From Paratinospora sagittata (Eukaryota > Streptophyta > Magnoliopsida > Ranunculales > Menispermaceae), in contig CM069607.1 in assembly GCA_035771175.1 (NCBI GenBank), forward strand, positions 4,199,501 to 4,263,500: a stretch of 64,000 nt of DNA. Reading direction: 5' to 3'. Below, piece after piece: positions 45,087 to 57,342 of the stretch. Below the pieces are notes generated by a model that had not been told where the DNA came from, ran no database searches, and was given only the letters and a program-made list of their open reading frames with translations. Each line of letters begins with the position of its first letter. Within the stretch, counting starts at the first letter, position 1. A program made the position numbers and the translations under genes.

Positions 45087-46971
45087 TAGTTCCATCTTGA
45101 GTTAAGTGTAAACAATTAGTGTTGGTTTGACTGATAAATTGGAAGATTGGAGTAGAATTTATAATAGTGGAAAAAGATGATTAATAAAGAGACATCCTAT
45201 ATATATATATTACCTAAAAAAAGAAGAAATACAACTATATCATTATAATCAATGGATCATGCATTACATGTAGTTGAGATCAATAATGCGCACTTATTAA
45301 TGAATATGACAGTGCAGTTGCATTTTTTTGTTCTTAGAATAATATTTTCTTTGACATGTAAATAGAGAAACAAAATAAATGCTTAAAAGGACCTTTGAAG
45401 GCATGCTAAACCATGATACCATAGAGTTCACTTCTTTTTTTTTTGTTCTAATTGCCTAAGCTGGAGCCTTAATCCCAATCGACCCCAAAGGGGACATAGA
45501 CACCAGAAAACTTTTAATACAAATATCAACTTATAAAGAGCAAAGAAACCCTCAGACGTAGTGGGCATCTAAGCCCACACTACAAGCGAAGAGTGTGCTT
45601 GCAATAAAAGGCTTGACCATGTGTTCATTCCCAAGAGTTTATCAATTAACTAGTGGCTTGACTATGTACATCAAACCAACACTAATTACTAAATATATAT
45701 ATATAATGAGGAAGCCTTCGGCTACTCCTTCAAGTAAGGTGGAAAAGCTGGCTGCTGACTTTCTAGAAGAGGCTTTTGAGTCAGATTCAAAGGTCGTTCT
45801 TCGAAAACTGAAATGCAATTGGGGCCATGTGGATCCAGCTAAATCTATGTATCGTGCCCATTAATCAAGCGCTTGTAAACTTCTGTCTCGCTTCGAGTTC
45901 TGGTTGACTTCGAAGATGAAAGAAGATAGAGAGAAATTGAAAACGCCATTGGTGACAAGAACGCGAGCTTGATCAGATCAGTGTTCCAGGTGCTCTGTTT
46001 TGCACTTTTTTTATTCAGTTCTTCAGCAACTAAGCCGTTTCTTGCAGTTTTCCGTTAGTAACCAAAAGCTATCTATCTATTTCAAATTTTCAACGGCGCA
46101 CTAAGCTCGTTCACCTCAGATTTGGCTAAGCCGATTTAGCTAACTGAGGTCTTTTTGGTCAATTTTTCCAATAATGGGCATTGCTAGAGTTACGAGGATG
46201 AGCTAAAAAAAGAAAAAGAGAGTTACGATTGGATCAACACCATTTCGTGCAATGTATGGAGCTTGTTGTTAATCCAACGGTGCAAACTTGTTTAAATATT
46301 AATTGTGGGGAAAATTTAAGTAAAACACTTGTTTAAATACGACAGTTGTTAGATTGGATCTAATCATCTAAATAGAATTGAAAGTTTTGAAGTCAATGAC
46401 TAATATGAAAACTCATTTATTTATTGAATATTGATATTATAATTTATTATTTTTAAATTAGAACCTTACAACAATATCTAATTTCTACAACATTGTTTAA
46501 CTAAGAGATAAGGGGTAAGATTAAACTTTTATAACCAATAAGTGGTTGACTCAGTAAAAACGGATTGAGTTTTAAGATCGTTCTTGTATAAAAGCTGTAG
46601 GGTTCAATTATTTTAGGCGCGCTCGTTGAAAAAAGTCTATCATTCTGTTTTCGCCTCAAACGAAGACTAGTCTTATATCTTAAGAATATGGGGATACCTC
46701 TTAAAAAATTTTTTAAAAAAATGATTATATTTTTTATTGAAAGAATTTTAATTTAATGTCAGGCACACATACATGTATATAAGTGTAACACAAATGCGTA
46801 TGTTAAGATGAATGTGCAACTTATTAACAATCTATGTAACCCTAATTAAAGATAACACGAGAAAAAATCGTTGAAGGTTGTTTGATTACTTATAATGAAG
46901 ACCTTTGGATGTTTAAGTTAGGAAGAATAACTTATTAACGTAATGATAAAGGTAGAGAAAGACTTGAAATT
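45087..46971. other. Intergenic region with one small unexplained frame
   Basis: A plus-strand frame at 45706-45864 codes MRKPSATPSSKVEKLAADFLEEAFESDS and about 25 more residues of gene-like composition, but I recognise no family and cannot place exons around it; it may be a gene fragment. The remainder is AT-rich with no element recognised. Confidence 0.4.
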
Positions 46972-47449
46972 AGGGGTGTCAATAGCTTGACTCAAACCGT
47001 GAAAACGAATTGAACTGATGTGTGTTGGTTTGAATTTTTAATAAGTTCGGTTTGGTTTAAGTTTGGAAAAAAGATAAACTGATAAGTTTGGTTCGGATGG
47101 TGGTTTGAGACTTTGAAAACTGATCTAAGTCAAACCAAATCAATTATAAAATTAAAACTATTAATCTTTATTTTTAATATCTATGATTCTTTTATGATAT
47201 ACACATTTTCATTCAAAATTTATATAATCATCTTTGTATAATAAATATAGTTTTCAACTTTTTTAAATATATATTAAAAAAGTTAAAATTACTTTATATA
47301 CATACATATATAAATAATTATTTTAATTTATTTAATATATGTACATGTAAAACTTCAAACCAATCAACCCAACCTGATATATTTGGTTTGGTTCGATATG
47401 ATTTAATTTTGAGCATTAAACTAATTCAAATCGAATCGTCGACACCCCT
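46972..47449. mobile_element. MITE-like element with AGGGGTGTC ends
   Basis: Ends AGGGGTGTCAA and GTCGACACCCCT form an inverted repeat of about 9-10 bp around 478 bp rich in GGTTTGG/CCAAACC motifs. No coding potential. Related in composition and ends to 17365-18119 and 30433-31013. Target duplication not evident. Confidence 0.5.
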
Positions 47450-48763
47450 CGTTAAAATAACATAAATAGCCAACTTGTAATTTAAAAGTTAATTTTGTCT
47501 TTAATAGAGTGGAGTGAAATAAACAAATTCTTGTAGTTGAGTGTGTAGTTAAAAAAACACTTTGGTTGAGTTAAGTTATATGTACAAGAATAGATAATAA
47601 AAATAAATAAATAATCTTTAATTTAATTTCGAGGGTTAATTTTTTTGAAGGGCTAAGCGTCACAAAATAAAAGAACTTTTAGATATAGCCTACTAACACT
47701 CTATCCTTACCCACCACTCCTTTTACCCTTCTAATTTTTTAAATGCCATCTATACCCCATTCAACTTCCCAAACTATCTTCTTCTTTACACCCACATCTA
47801 CTACAGCCCTTCAAACCCAACGCCCCTTTCCATCTTTATAAAAAAAATAAAAAAAAAAATAAAACCCTAACTCTATGTGAAAACACACTAATTCCTTCCT
47901 AAAATTGTCCTCCTTCATTTTAAAGAGTGTTAAAAAAAAGAAATTCAATGGTATTGTTCATTCTGTGGGGGAGGTTTTGGTCGTTGGAGATTTGAACTTT
48001 GGACTGTGAAATCCCTAATTCAATAAGAAGTTTCTTGTTTTTTTCTTAAAAAGAAACTATATTTAGTATTTAGAAGTTAAAACTGATTATTTCGGTGTGT
48101 TTTTTTGGTAAAAACATTGCCAAAAATGGTTTTCCGGCGAGATCTTAGAAAGGTAGAACCGTTATTATTATTCCAGCCCCAAGTGACCACACTGATTCGT
48201 TTGATTCTATTGGAGAGGACGGAACGGAGTTGCACGGTTCTGTCCCGTCTGACGAAATTAAATGAATCGGTTTTATCGAACAAGACAAAACCGAATGGCT
48301 TAGTGAGACGGTATTCACGGTCGTGAATAAAATGTTAGGGGGGTAAACTGTTTTGTATACACCAATCTTTGATTCAATCAAACTAAAGTTGACTGAGCTA
48401 TTCATCTTGAAATTACAAAAATAAAAAAATATAAAAATAAAATCAGACAAGAAATAACTTAATATCATTAAACACTGTATAAAAAGAACTTCCAAAATAA
48501 AAAAATATAAATTAATGCTGTCAAAACCTTAAAAAAATTAGGTGATTTGGACTTGTACTCTTTAGTGTATGGGTATTTTTGTCCATTCACAGTAGGGTAC
48601 CGTAAAATTTTATTATTATTATTATTTTCTATAATTTTGATGCGTAAGAAAAGTGGGTTAACGGGGTACAAATAGAAACTCGCTAAAATAATAGTGATGG
48701 CAAGGGTAGTCGCAGGCAAATATCAGGAAACTCCGGAACTGCCGCTCATAAAATTTTCACTTC
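47450..48763. other. Intergenic region before a probable leader exon
   Basis: Mostly AT-rich. 47690-47900 is C-rich and polyA-rich without an open frame. 48100-48350 is GC-richer and opens short frames in several directions (ACCG/CGGT-rich), with no recognised product. No gene called. Confidence 0.45.
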
Positions 48764-48920
48764 ATTTTTTTCGGTTCCCGCTGCTCTCTCTGCGCGCGGG
48801 ATTCCCCTCTCACTTTCTGTCTTTGTCCCTCTTTGAGTTTTCTCTCTCTCTCGTTCGTACGTTCGCACGTCTTCAGTCTCTTCGAATATCACTAGCTCTC
48901 GCGAAGCCGAACGCGAACTG
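48764..48920 (+). other. Candidate 5' leader exon of the DnaJ gene
   Basis: A pyrimidine-rich, CpG-containing block (CTCTCTCT, TCGTTCGTACGTTCGCACG) typical of a plant 5' leader ends in AACTG followed by the strong donor GTAAGTCG at 48921. No downstream ORF starts here that looks like a gene until the DnaJ ORF. Plant DnaJ-DUF3444 genes often have an intron in the 5' leader, and acceptors CAACAG (57470) or GGACAG (57651) lie shortly before the DnaJ ATG. The intron would be about 8.6 kb. It could instead belong to a non-coding transcript. Confidence 0.4.
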
Positions 48921-51586
48921 GTAAGTCGTCTTCTTCGAATGCGTTCCACTTGTGCTTTTTTGTTTCTTTGGTCTCTGCTGTCAATGCTCTCTGTTGTCCG
49001 TGAATCTGAAGTTATTGCAACTTTGTTTCATCTCTCTCTAGGGTTTTGTATGTCGAATTTGCGTTATTATGCGTTTCGTTTTGTTGAAATTGTTTGGTTT
49101 ACGTGTGATTTTGTATTTTGTTTTTTTCGGTTATTTGTGTTTCTAGTATTGGTTTTGGAGATGATTTATGTGGTTGGATCATTCTGATTTTCTAGATTTT
49201 GTTTTAATTCCTTTTTAATGGTTTAGATGCGGCGGAGGTTGTTGGATTTGTGGTTCTTGATTAAGTTTGGGCAAAATTAGGGTTTCTGCCTTTTCGTTTG
49301 TTATTCTGTTTGGAGGTGTTGGCGGTTAGCTATGAGAATGTGAATTTAGATGGACTGTTTATGCCTGCAGTTGCGGTTCATATTGTTAATTTTTTTTGGT
49401 TAGGATTTTGAAATTCGTCACGCGTCTTGTCTCTTGCCAATTGAAATTTGTGGTTGATGCTGATGTTTGAACAGTAGTAGTAGTGAGGTGGTTTAAGTGA
49501 TGGTGCTAGGGATCCACTAATGTTGATGCGTAACACTGGTCGGTTAGAACTCATAAAGAGTGTCTAACCTAGGGAAAGTACTATCCAGAAGACAATAGCG
49601 ACTATTTCTTCTAAAAGTAACAAAAACTTGACTAAAAACTAATTTCAAACTCATCATTTTTCATTAGCAATGCTAATGACCTATGACCGTTGTTAACTAT
49701 GATTCATATGCTTGTCTTGTGTCACCCTAACATTCCATCAATGCAATGAAGCAAATGATTCTTAGTGGGATTTTGAACTTCGTTGGATTTCTGTTCCATA
49801 TTCTAAATAGCTTGAACACAAGTGGATAAGATTTTGGGATTTATAGAATTATCTCATTAGAACTGATTCTGTCAAGGCATCACTTAGATATCAACTAGGC
49901 CATCACATTGGTGTTTTCATTTCAAGTCACCATCCCAATTCTTTAGGTGGATTGTGGAGGTTTCGTTGTAACTTTTACAATTTGAAGCACTTTGTTTTGT
50001 AGTAATTAGTGAAAACATTTTAAAGGTGTACCAAAATGATTTCTCCACCTTCTCTTTCATCTTTTGTTTTTATTTCTTGCATAGAAAAATATCAAAACCT
50101 AGACGACTTTTTTTTTTTAAAATTTAAAATCCATCGTTTTATTTTAAAACTCAAAAAGAAGGAAGAAAATTGCTATCTGACTAGCAAATAATGAGACATC
50201 TGGTATGTTGGTATTGTTATTCTTGTAAGCTTCAGGTCTAAATACTATATATATTAAAAAAAAGCTCACCTTGGACACGTAGGTTGTTTAATGTTTTGAA
50301 ACTTTGAATTAGTTTATACGAAATATATTGCCTATACTATGTAGTTTATTTAATTCTATATCAACATGATGTGTCGGTGATATAAACTAGGTAAATCACC
50401 GAGCTATCACCTTATGTCTTGAAAGCGTTGATTAGAACCAGTGTCTTCAAGGCTTTGTCTAGGCCACAACTAGTCCAATGCCTAGGCCACACTTAAGTTA
50501 TACATATGGGCTTTTTGAATTTTTAAAAGTATTAGAGGGAAAATGTAAATATATATAGCATAAGGTTCTTTTGTCTTTATATTGTTACAATATGATTGTA
50601 TAGCTTAAATATTAACGTAACTTTTAACCCAAGTGGTATATTTATATTTTCACATGCAAGTTATCCTTTTTTGTTCTCATTTTCTTGTTCTGATTTTATA
50701 TTTTATTTCTATTATATTGTTGCAAATATTATTCATTTTGCTATGTGTATTAGTATTACATCTATATGCCAATTTTTCTTATTTTTTGATGTGTTCTTTG
50801 GTTTTTAATTTGTGGATATAAAATTGAGGAGTGTAAAATATAATTATTTTTTTATCACAATATTTGACTTCCTATATTATGGGATATGTTTGTAATTATA
50901 TATAAGGTTTGTATATGTAAAACTAATCAATTATTTATTCAGGGAGCTTTAAATAAATGTTATTTATAATGTCTAGGCCTCTCCTAGGCAGGGACAATTG
51001 CCTAGGTTTCGCCTTGACGCCTTATAAAACATTGATTGGAAACCATCTTCATTGCACCACATCTCTCTGTTATGGAGTGGAATGTCCTTATGAAATTGTC
51101 TATGGGCTTAAATAGTGATTTCTAAGAAAAGAGAAAACTGTTTTGATAAAGTCTCTTGATGGAAACTTGTTGACTGAAATTTGATGGAAGTAACTTTTCT
51201 TTAATTATAGACCGTGACACAAGTTTGATTCACAAGTTTGATTTTTCATGTGTTCGACTGTTTCAAGGGATTGTGGTCACTATTGGGGCATTCTAGATTG
51301 TTTATCTATGGCTGAAATAAGCAAATCCTACTCTCACTGTTTGGAAGTGAAAATGAGAAGTTTGCATATATAGAGGCAAAATGAAAAGGCATGATCTAAT
51401 CTCTTTCTTCTTTTGTCTATCTTCTCCTCCTTTTATGTTGTTCCATATGTTAATGTGTCTTGGGGTTTAGAATAGGTGCCTTGATATGGAGAAAGAACTT
51501 TTCCCTTCCCCGTTCTTGGGAGGATTGAAAAACATGCTTATATTGAACAAAGAGAAAAATGTGACAAAGAAACAGGATGACAATAT

Positions 51587-51672
51587 CTGGTACTCTTGGA
51601 GGAGATATTCTACTTCATATTTATACATCAATAAAATCTGTTATAGTTTCTTCTCAAAAAAAAAAAGAAAGA
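51587..51672 (+). mobile_element. Very short 5'-truncated retroposon with poly-A tail
   Basis: About 86 bp ending in an A run (about 51657-51671) is flanked by AGGATGACAATAT on both sides (51574-51586, 51673-51685), a 13-bp target duplication. The body TCAATAAAATCTGTTATAG precedes the A tail like a LINE 3' end. This is the signature of target-primed reverse transcription. Confidence 0.75.
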
Positions 51673-53154
51673 AGGATGACAATATATCCCATCAAACATG
51701 AGTTCTAAAAGCACAGTTACACATATAATTGGGAATAAAATGTCGTGTCCGGTTTTGCAGTAGAGATGGAATTGAAAAACAACCATCAACTATAACCCTA
51801 AAAGAAAGAACAAGATTTCGTAAACAACATAGAGGAAGAATGAAGGGAATATCTTATCGAGGCAAAAATTTAAAAAAGTAACTCGAAGAAGGATAAAAAT
51901 GACAACAGGTAAGTTCCTTGGTATGGATTTCGGATGTGGGTATATATGTAGAGGTCCAATGTGTTCATTTTCAAATTATGGAATATGGGGACTTGGCTAA
52001 AATGTGGATGTTGGATAGGGTTATGTTCATTAGATTTTCTATCTTCTTTCTTCTTTTCAATTGTTGAAGGTAAATGTGTCTAAAATTTTAGATATGGGTA
52101 GTTGGCTACTTGGACAGGGTTATGTTCGTTGCTACACCTATATTTTTATCTTCTTCTTTTCTGTCTTTCTTCTTTTTCAATTGTTGATTGCCTTTATTTC
52201 TTTTCCTGATTTAAGTAAATTGTCACCTACTAGTCATTTTCTTCTTTTGTGCTTTCTTTTCTTTCTTTGGAGAATCCATATAGTAGTTTTCCAAAATCTG
52301 AAATGTCGAACATATATCCCATACCCTTGTCAGTGTCATGAAATGTCAATACGGTTATGTTGAGGTAAAGTAAAGAGTTCGGGTAACATAACTTTAGAGT
52401 ATTTAGCCAATTTCATCATTAGATCTCCAAAAGCAACATTTTTGAGAATTGCTCAGCTCATAGGTGAATGTGACATTTGATTTCACGATTTTTCTCCATT
52501 GTGTCCCATCCTCCATCATCTCGGGTCTTGACCCATGAGATTTTTTGTATATTCCATATCACCTTTAGGTTGGAAAAGTGTAAACCTCTATATCTGGAAA
52601 TGTTGTAGAGGCTTTAAGGTGATAACTAAGCAATCACCTTGCTTAGGTGAAGCAGTGCCTAGTCACTCATTGCCTAAGCATGGCCTACGTAGTTTTAATA
52701 TACATATGATGTTTTTGCATGTAATTAAGTATATCAAGGTTTTGAAACTTAAACCAACTTATTTGTATTTTAAGGAAAGTTTTTAAATTTTATGAGGGGC
52801 ATTCTTAGACTCAAAATTTTAGATAATAGCTATAATTTTACAAATATGTTTTAATATTTTCTAGTTGGATTTTGAATAATAGGTTTTTTTTAAAAAAGAA
52901 AGCATGCTTTTTTCAAAGTAATTAACAATCCAAGACACTATTTAAGTCTTAAGGTGAGGTTCCCCTTGGACGCTTGAGGTGTAAGGCAAGGTGCTCATGA
53001 TCTAAGAAAGGGTGCAAACAATCTCTAGTTCTAGTATGTTGTTTTGTACTATCTTACCTTTCTAATAATTTAATACAACCTCATTCGGGAGTGCCAAGCC
53101 TTGTCCTTACCAGTCCTTCTTGACGGGTGCTCCTAATTGGAAAGTTTGGCAGAA

Positions 53155-53337
53155 CTAATATAAGATGGGACAACTGATTGAGGAGAAAGGGTTTCTAGCT
53201 CCATCAGTATGAAAGGCAGAAGAAATACTGGATAAGTGAAGGGAAGGTGAAAAAGAAGTGGGTGATCCTGCCATATGATGAGTGGCATCTGAATCAGTAA
53301 TCCACTCTTCCATGCTGTGACTTAGGATCCTCTTCAA
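53155..53337 (-). pseudogene. Copia protease fragment
   Basis: The minus strand codes [19 protein letters not shown], the Copia aspartic protease motif (usually DSGATHH). Nothing Copia-like extends far on either side, so it is an isolated scrap. Confidence 0.75.
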
Positions 53338-55387
53338 TACAGTCCGGATTGCTAGCTCCCGTTCATAGTTTTGTTATAGATGATACACGAGGAAGGTCTT
53401 TATGGTGGTTCTTCCTTCAGTAATAGGTAGCAAACATATTACTGCATAGGACATTTTGTCTTTTGGTATTGTCCAAGCACCCCGTGTGCTTGATCATCAA
53501 TTGTAACGATTTCATTGATATAATATATGAATATATATTTGTTTCTACTAAAAAAAAATATCTATGATTCTTTTCTCCCAAGTGAAGCAGTAGGCATTGG
53601 TTTGTAGAACTTATAGCAAAGACACATGTTTCTTAGCAAAAAAAAAAAAAAACAAACACAAAACAATTTTTTTCCTAAGGTGTGGCATAGAAGGTTAAGG
53701 AACTCCTCCTTGGGTCTTATTGTAATTTAATTGTATTAAAGCACTATGAGTGTCACAACCTCATGGATCTCTTCCCTTATATGCATGATCTTTCTCCATG
53801 TTCTATACATAGGGGTGGAACAAGTTGCATTTTGCATGCCACCCTATGAGTTATAGTTGGTGGATTGGGCTGGTCTTTTGAGGCCAAGCTTGATTTGACC
53901 TTGTTGGCTTTGTTAGACAAATTGACTAGGCTAGCAAGTAGGAATAGATTTTGCCTACACCTTGCTCAAAGTCTATAATACGCTTTTTGCGAATGCATGC
54001 AAGGGTTGTAGCTTGGAAGTAGGGGTTGAACCAACTTTATCTTTAAAGAGCTACAAGTCAAGTTGCACTAGTATTATTTTAGGTCTTGTTATAATTTTTT
54101 AGCTCAATTCTTGAACTATTGTGTTTGTGTTGGGATGGGTTAGATGGCCTAAAGGGTAATCCTTGGCCATACATCATGTTTTATATGTGCTTGAATTTTG
54201 GCTGCTTGATCTCTACGTACTCAGTGATAATAATGTTCTTTTATTAAGCATATCTTTCCTAACAAAATCTCCATTGTCACTACCAAGTAAAGCTTGGTTC
54301 ATGCTCTTAATCTTTTGATAGATCTGATTTTATTGACAAAGAATTTACAGAAGAAAAAAAGAATGAATGTATTCAAATCTTCTGATGGTTATAAAACAAA
54401 GAAAATCAAAATGGATCTGGACAGAATTTCGAGTATTCTGCAACTCCCTGTATTGCTATTGTTTACAGAGTAAATTTCCAAAAAAAAAACATAACCCTCT
54501 TTACAGTGCCCGATCCCTATTTATATTTGCACCCACAAAATGATCCAGTGCTCCGTTCTATAGATATCAGTACAACGCCAACACGTGCATTTTTATTCCT
54601 CCACATTCCTTTCTTCCTGTTCCTGTGTCCCTTCCTTCACCTAGCATAAGTAAAATGTATCGGGGGTTTATCATCTTTCCACTCTCCAATTTCCCTTGGT
54701 CAATTAATTAGCACATAGTCGGCCCAATGTAAACGCTAAACTCATAAACATTTACCAAGATAAATTTTTTCATTCCTTTCTCTAGAAGGGATGCCATATT
54801 GTTTAGAGTAGTGAGATGGTGACCATATTCATAACCCAAATTAGCGAATTTGCCATCAAGTTGATTAATTGTCTTAATCCAAAATGCTTGTGCTTCCTCA
54901 AATGAAATTTTAAACCGTAAACTATTTGACAACAATATAAGATTCCCCAAAAATTGGAGATACTGGAGCCTTGACTTTGGTCCTGTTCCTTAACACATGT
55001 TTAAGAGTGTCTATGCCAAGTAGGCTTTGGAGAATTGTTTCTTGTTAAGTCCTTTAGAAGTTCATGGACCCATTGACAACAATGGAAAAGGTGGTTGAGG
55101 AGGCAATTCTTTTAACCCATTCTGTCCACTTGTCCTTGAAGTCGAGTATCATTTCAATCACAAGAGGCAATCCCATTTTATGTGGTTGTGTGTGTGCTTT
55201 AGGTCAATTCTACTGATTGCACCATACCACTTGGACTTCCCTAGCCTCAAAGCATTCATTAGTCGCAAGAACACCATCATGAATTTGCTTACCACTTTTA
55301 TATACTTATTATTGTGACTGTAGCATAAGTTTTAGGAACTGAATTGTTGTTGCTTCCTCAAAAACATTCTTTAATCACAAGAACCCC

Positions 55388-56149
55388 CATGAGAATTCAG
55401 GCTTGTATTCTTGCATGTCTCTTTTTAATAACCTCATTGACCCCCCTAACGCACTCACCTCAACCAACTGGAATCACATTTGGAGAACTCCAATTCCAAA
55501 TAGAATTAGAGTGTAAATGGATGGCTTGGGCCCTCGAGAGAATTTGCACCCAGGATTTATTACAGAAATGCCTGCCTCATAATTACCTTTCACCTCAATG
55601 CTGTATTCTGTGTTTTCAAGATTACGAATCGGTTGACCATCTTTTCTTTAGATGCTCACTTGCTGTTCAGGTTTGGAGGAGATGGGAGGTACTGCTGTCT
55701 GGAAAGTTTTCTAGGCCTTTAACAGTCGAAAACTGCTTTGCCTCTGATCACCTTGTTGGTTGGAGTAGAAGAAGCGAGGAGATTGGGAGCATCATTTCAA
55801 TAGGAGTTCTTTGGTCTATCTTGGGAGAAAGGAACGATAGGATCTTTAACAATGCTTTTAAGGGCGTTGAAGATTGTTGGGAGGACTCTAGTGTTGCCGC
55901 TGCTAGATGGATTTCTTCTTCCAAGTTAGGAGTTGGTTACTCATTTGCAGAGTGGCATAGGAATTGGAATGCTATGCTGTAATTTCTTGTTTGATACTTT
56001 GATGGGGATTGTTGTTGTTTTGTTTAGGTGTGTTGTACTGTGGTGTGTTGTTACGGTCATTTCTTGAGCATTTCTTATGCTCACTTCGTCTGTGTGCTTG
56101 TTTAAGTATCAATATAATATTTTGTCTCTTCTCAAAAAAAATAAAATAA
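55388..56149 (+). mobile_element. 5'-truncated L1-type LINE with target duplication
   Basis: An identical 15-bp sequence (AATCACAAGAACCCC) lies at 55373-55387 and 56150-56164. Between them the plus strand encodes the C-terminal zf-RVT region of an L1 ORF2 protein (stop at 55982), followed by a 3' UTR with TGTTTAAGTATCAATATAA and an A-rich tail. The 5' end is truncated, as is usual for LINE insertions. Confidence 0.85.
55494..55982 (+). pseudogene. LINE ORF2 C-terminal zf-RVT fragment
   Basis: Codes MAWALERICTQDLLQK, then ILCFQDYESVDHLFFRCSLA with the Cys/His pattern of the zf-RVT domain, and the LGERNDRIFNNAFK tail motif. Only the last ~160 residues of a >1000-residue protein remain, and there is no RT domain. 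Confidence 0.82.
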
Positions 56150-56259
56150 AATCACAAGAACCCCATCATGAATTTGCTTATCACTTGTAATATATTCACT
56201 ATTGTGAGTGTAACAAGATTACAAGTGATAAGCAAATTCATGATGGGGTTCTTGTGATT
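56150..56259. repeat. Perfect 42-bp inverted repeat (hairpin)
   Basis: Arms at 56150-56191 and 56218-56259 are perfectly complementary over 42 bp around a 26-bp loop (TATATTCACTATTGTGAGTG...). The left arm starts with the LINE target duplication. An older, diverged copy of the arm (CGCAAGAACACCATCATGAA) lies at about 55273-55310. Confidence 0.9.
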
Positions 56260-56721
56260 AAAGAACAAGTGCTTTGAAAATTGTGACAGTTATGTATCCA
56301 AACAAGATAAATCTGAGGAAAGCAAACAAAAAGCACCAGCATAGACTAATCTTTGCTTAAAAAAAAAAAAGGCTTCCTAACTTGTTCAGGTACCTAAAAA
56401 CTGTCCTTCATGACCAAGACTCTCCAATTTTCTTTTATCATAAAAATTTCAACTCCTCAATTCTAGTTAAAGCTGAAAGAGAAGTTTGTCTAATCTTTCA
56501 TGGTACTACTAGTCTAATCTCCCGAAGGATAAGTTTCTAGAGAAACAAAAATAATAAATTTTATATGGTTTAGTTCTTCCATCTCTTTCTGCACATAATG
56601 TGGTTGGACCCTTCCCTGGGACCCCCTATAAGCAAGAGCTTTATGCAGCATTTCCTTTTAATGTTGCACAGTTGAGTGCATAGGCATCTAAAATCTCATG
56701 CATAAAGTGGATTTGTTTTGT

Positions 56722-57020
56722 AATCGCATCGCAACAACCCAATTGCAAGAGCGGAGCTCTACCAACTGAGCTATATCCCCTCGAGCCAAGTGGAGCATGC
56801 ATGAAGGAGTCAAATGCTTCTTCTATTCTTTTCCCTGGCGCAACTGGGCCATCCTAGACTTGAACCAGAGACCTCGCCTGCGAAGTAAATCATCACACTC
56901 AGGATCCAACCAATTGGGAGAGAATCAATAGATTCTTTTTTGGGAGCGATTCATCCTTCTCGAACGCAGCATACAACTCTTCGTTGTAATGCGCTCTCCA
57001 ATTGTGCTTGTACGATCTTC
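56722..57020 (-). pseudogene. Nuclear plastid DNA: trnI-GAU 3' part, spacer and trnA-UGC 5' exon
   Basis: On the minus strand the order is: end of the trnI-GAU intron (AATCTATTGATTCTCTCCC), trnI 3' exon (GGCGAGGTCTCTGGTTCAAG), trnI-trnA spacer (GCATGCTCCACTTGGCTCG), then the trnA-UGC 5' exon (GGATATAGCTCAGTTGGTAG, CTCTTGCAATTGGG) running into its intron. This is the plastid rRNA-operon spacer. Point changes from the normally invariant plastid sequence, many of the C-to-T type, show old transfer to the nucleus. Both tRNA genes are incomplete, so no product is expected. Confidence 0.88.
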
Positions 57021-57111
57021 GGCTCTGGAACTGAACCATTTTCTTTTATTTGAGAAGAACTTCCAAATTCATAGGAAGGAAGCTTGATCGGAATTATATG
57101 ATAACAACCTA

Positions 57112-57342
57112 TTATTCTACGAGCCACTCACGTAGAATTTTCTCTTCCTTCGGGAGCGGTTTTGATTGAGATTGTTTGAGCAACTCACGTAATCGTTGAC
57201 CTCTTTCTAATTGGTTCTGAGTCGTTTTATTGAGATTAGAAGCAAATTGAGCCAATTCCAATTTTGATTTGCCTGCTACTTGTTTCATGGCTTTAACTTG
57301 AGCTGCAATCCCTAAGTACCCCAAAAACTCAAATAGAGTCAA
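57112..57342 (-). pseudogene. Nuclear plastid DNA: atpA fragment
   Basis: The minus strand encodes [20 protein letters not shown] and [20 protein letters not shown], the C-terminal part of plastid ATP synthase alpha (atpA), with an internal deletion of some residues and an unrelated end ([14 protein letters not shown]). Closer to plastid atpA than to mitochondrial atp1. It lies about 90 bp from the trnI/trnA fragment although atpA is in the large single-copy region and the rRNA spacer in the inverted repeat; the DNA between (57021-57111) is not identified. Confidence 0.8.

Noticed and set aside
56729..56770. Functional tRNA-Ala gene
   Set aside because: Only the first exon of plastid trnA-UGC is present; the second exon is missing, so it is a plastid-DNA fragment.
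57112..57342. Mitochondrial atp1 fragment
   Set aside because: The [19 protein letters not shown] stretch matches the plastid alpha subunit rather than the mitochondrial one, and the neighbouring segment is plastid DNA.
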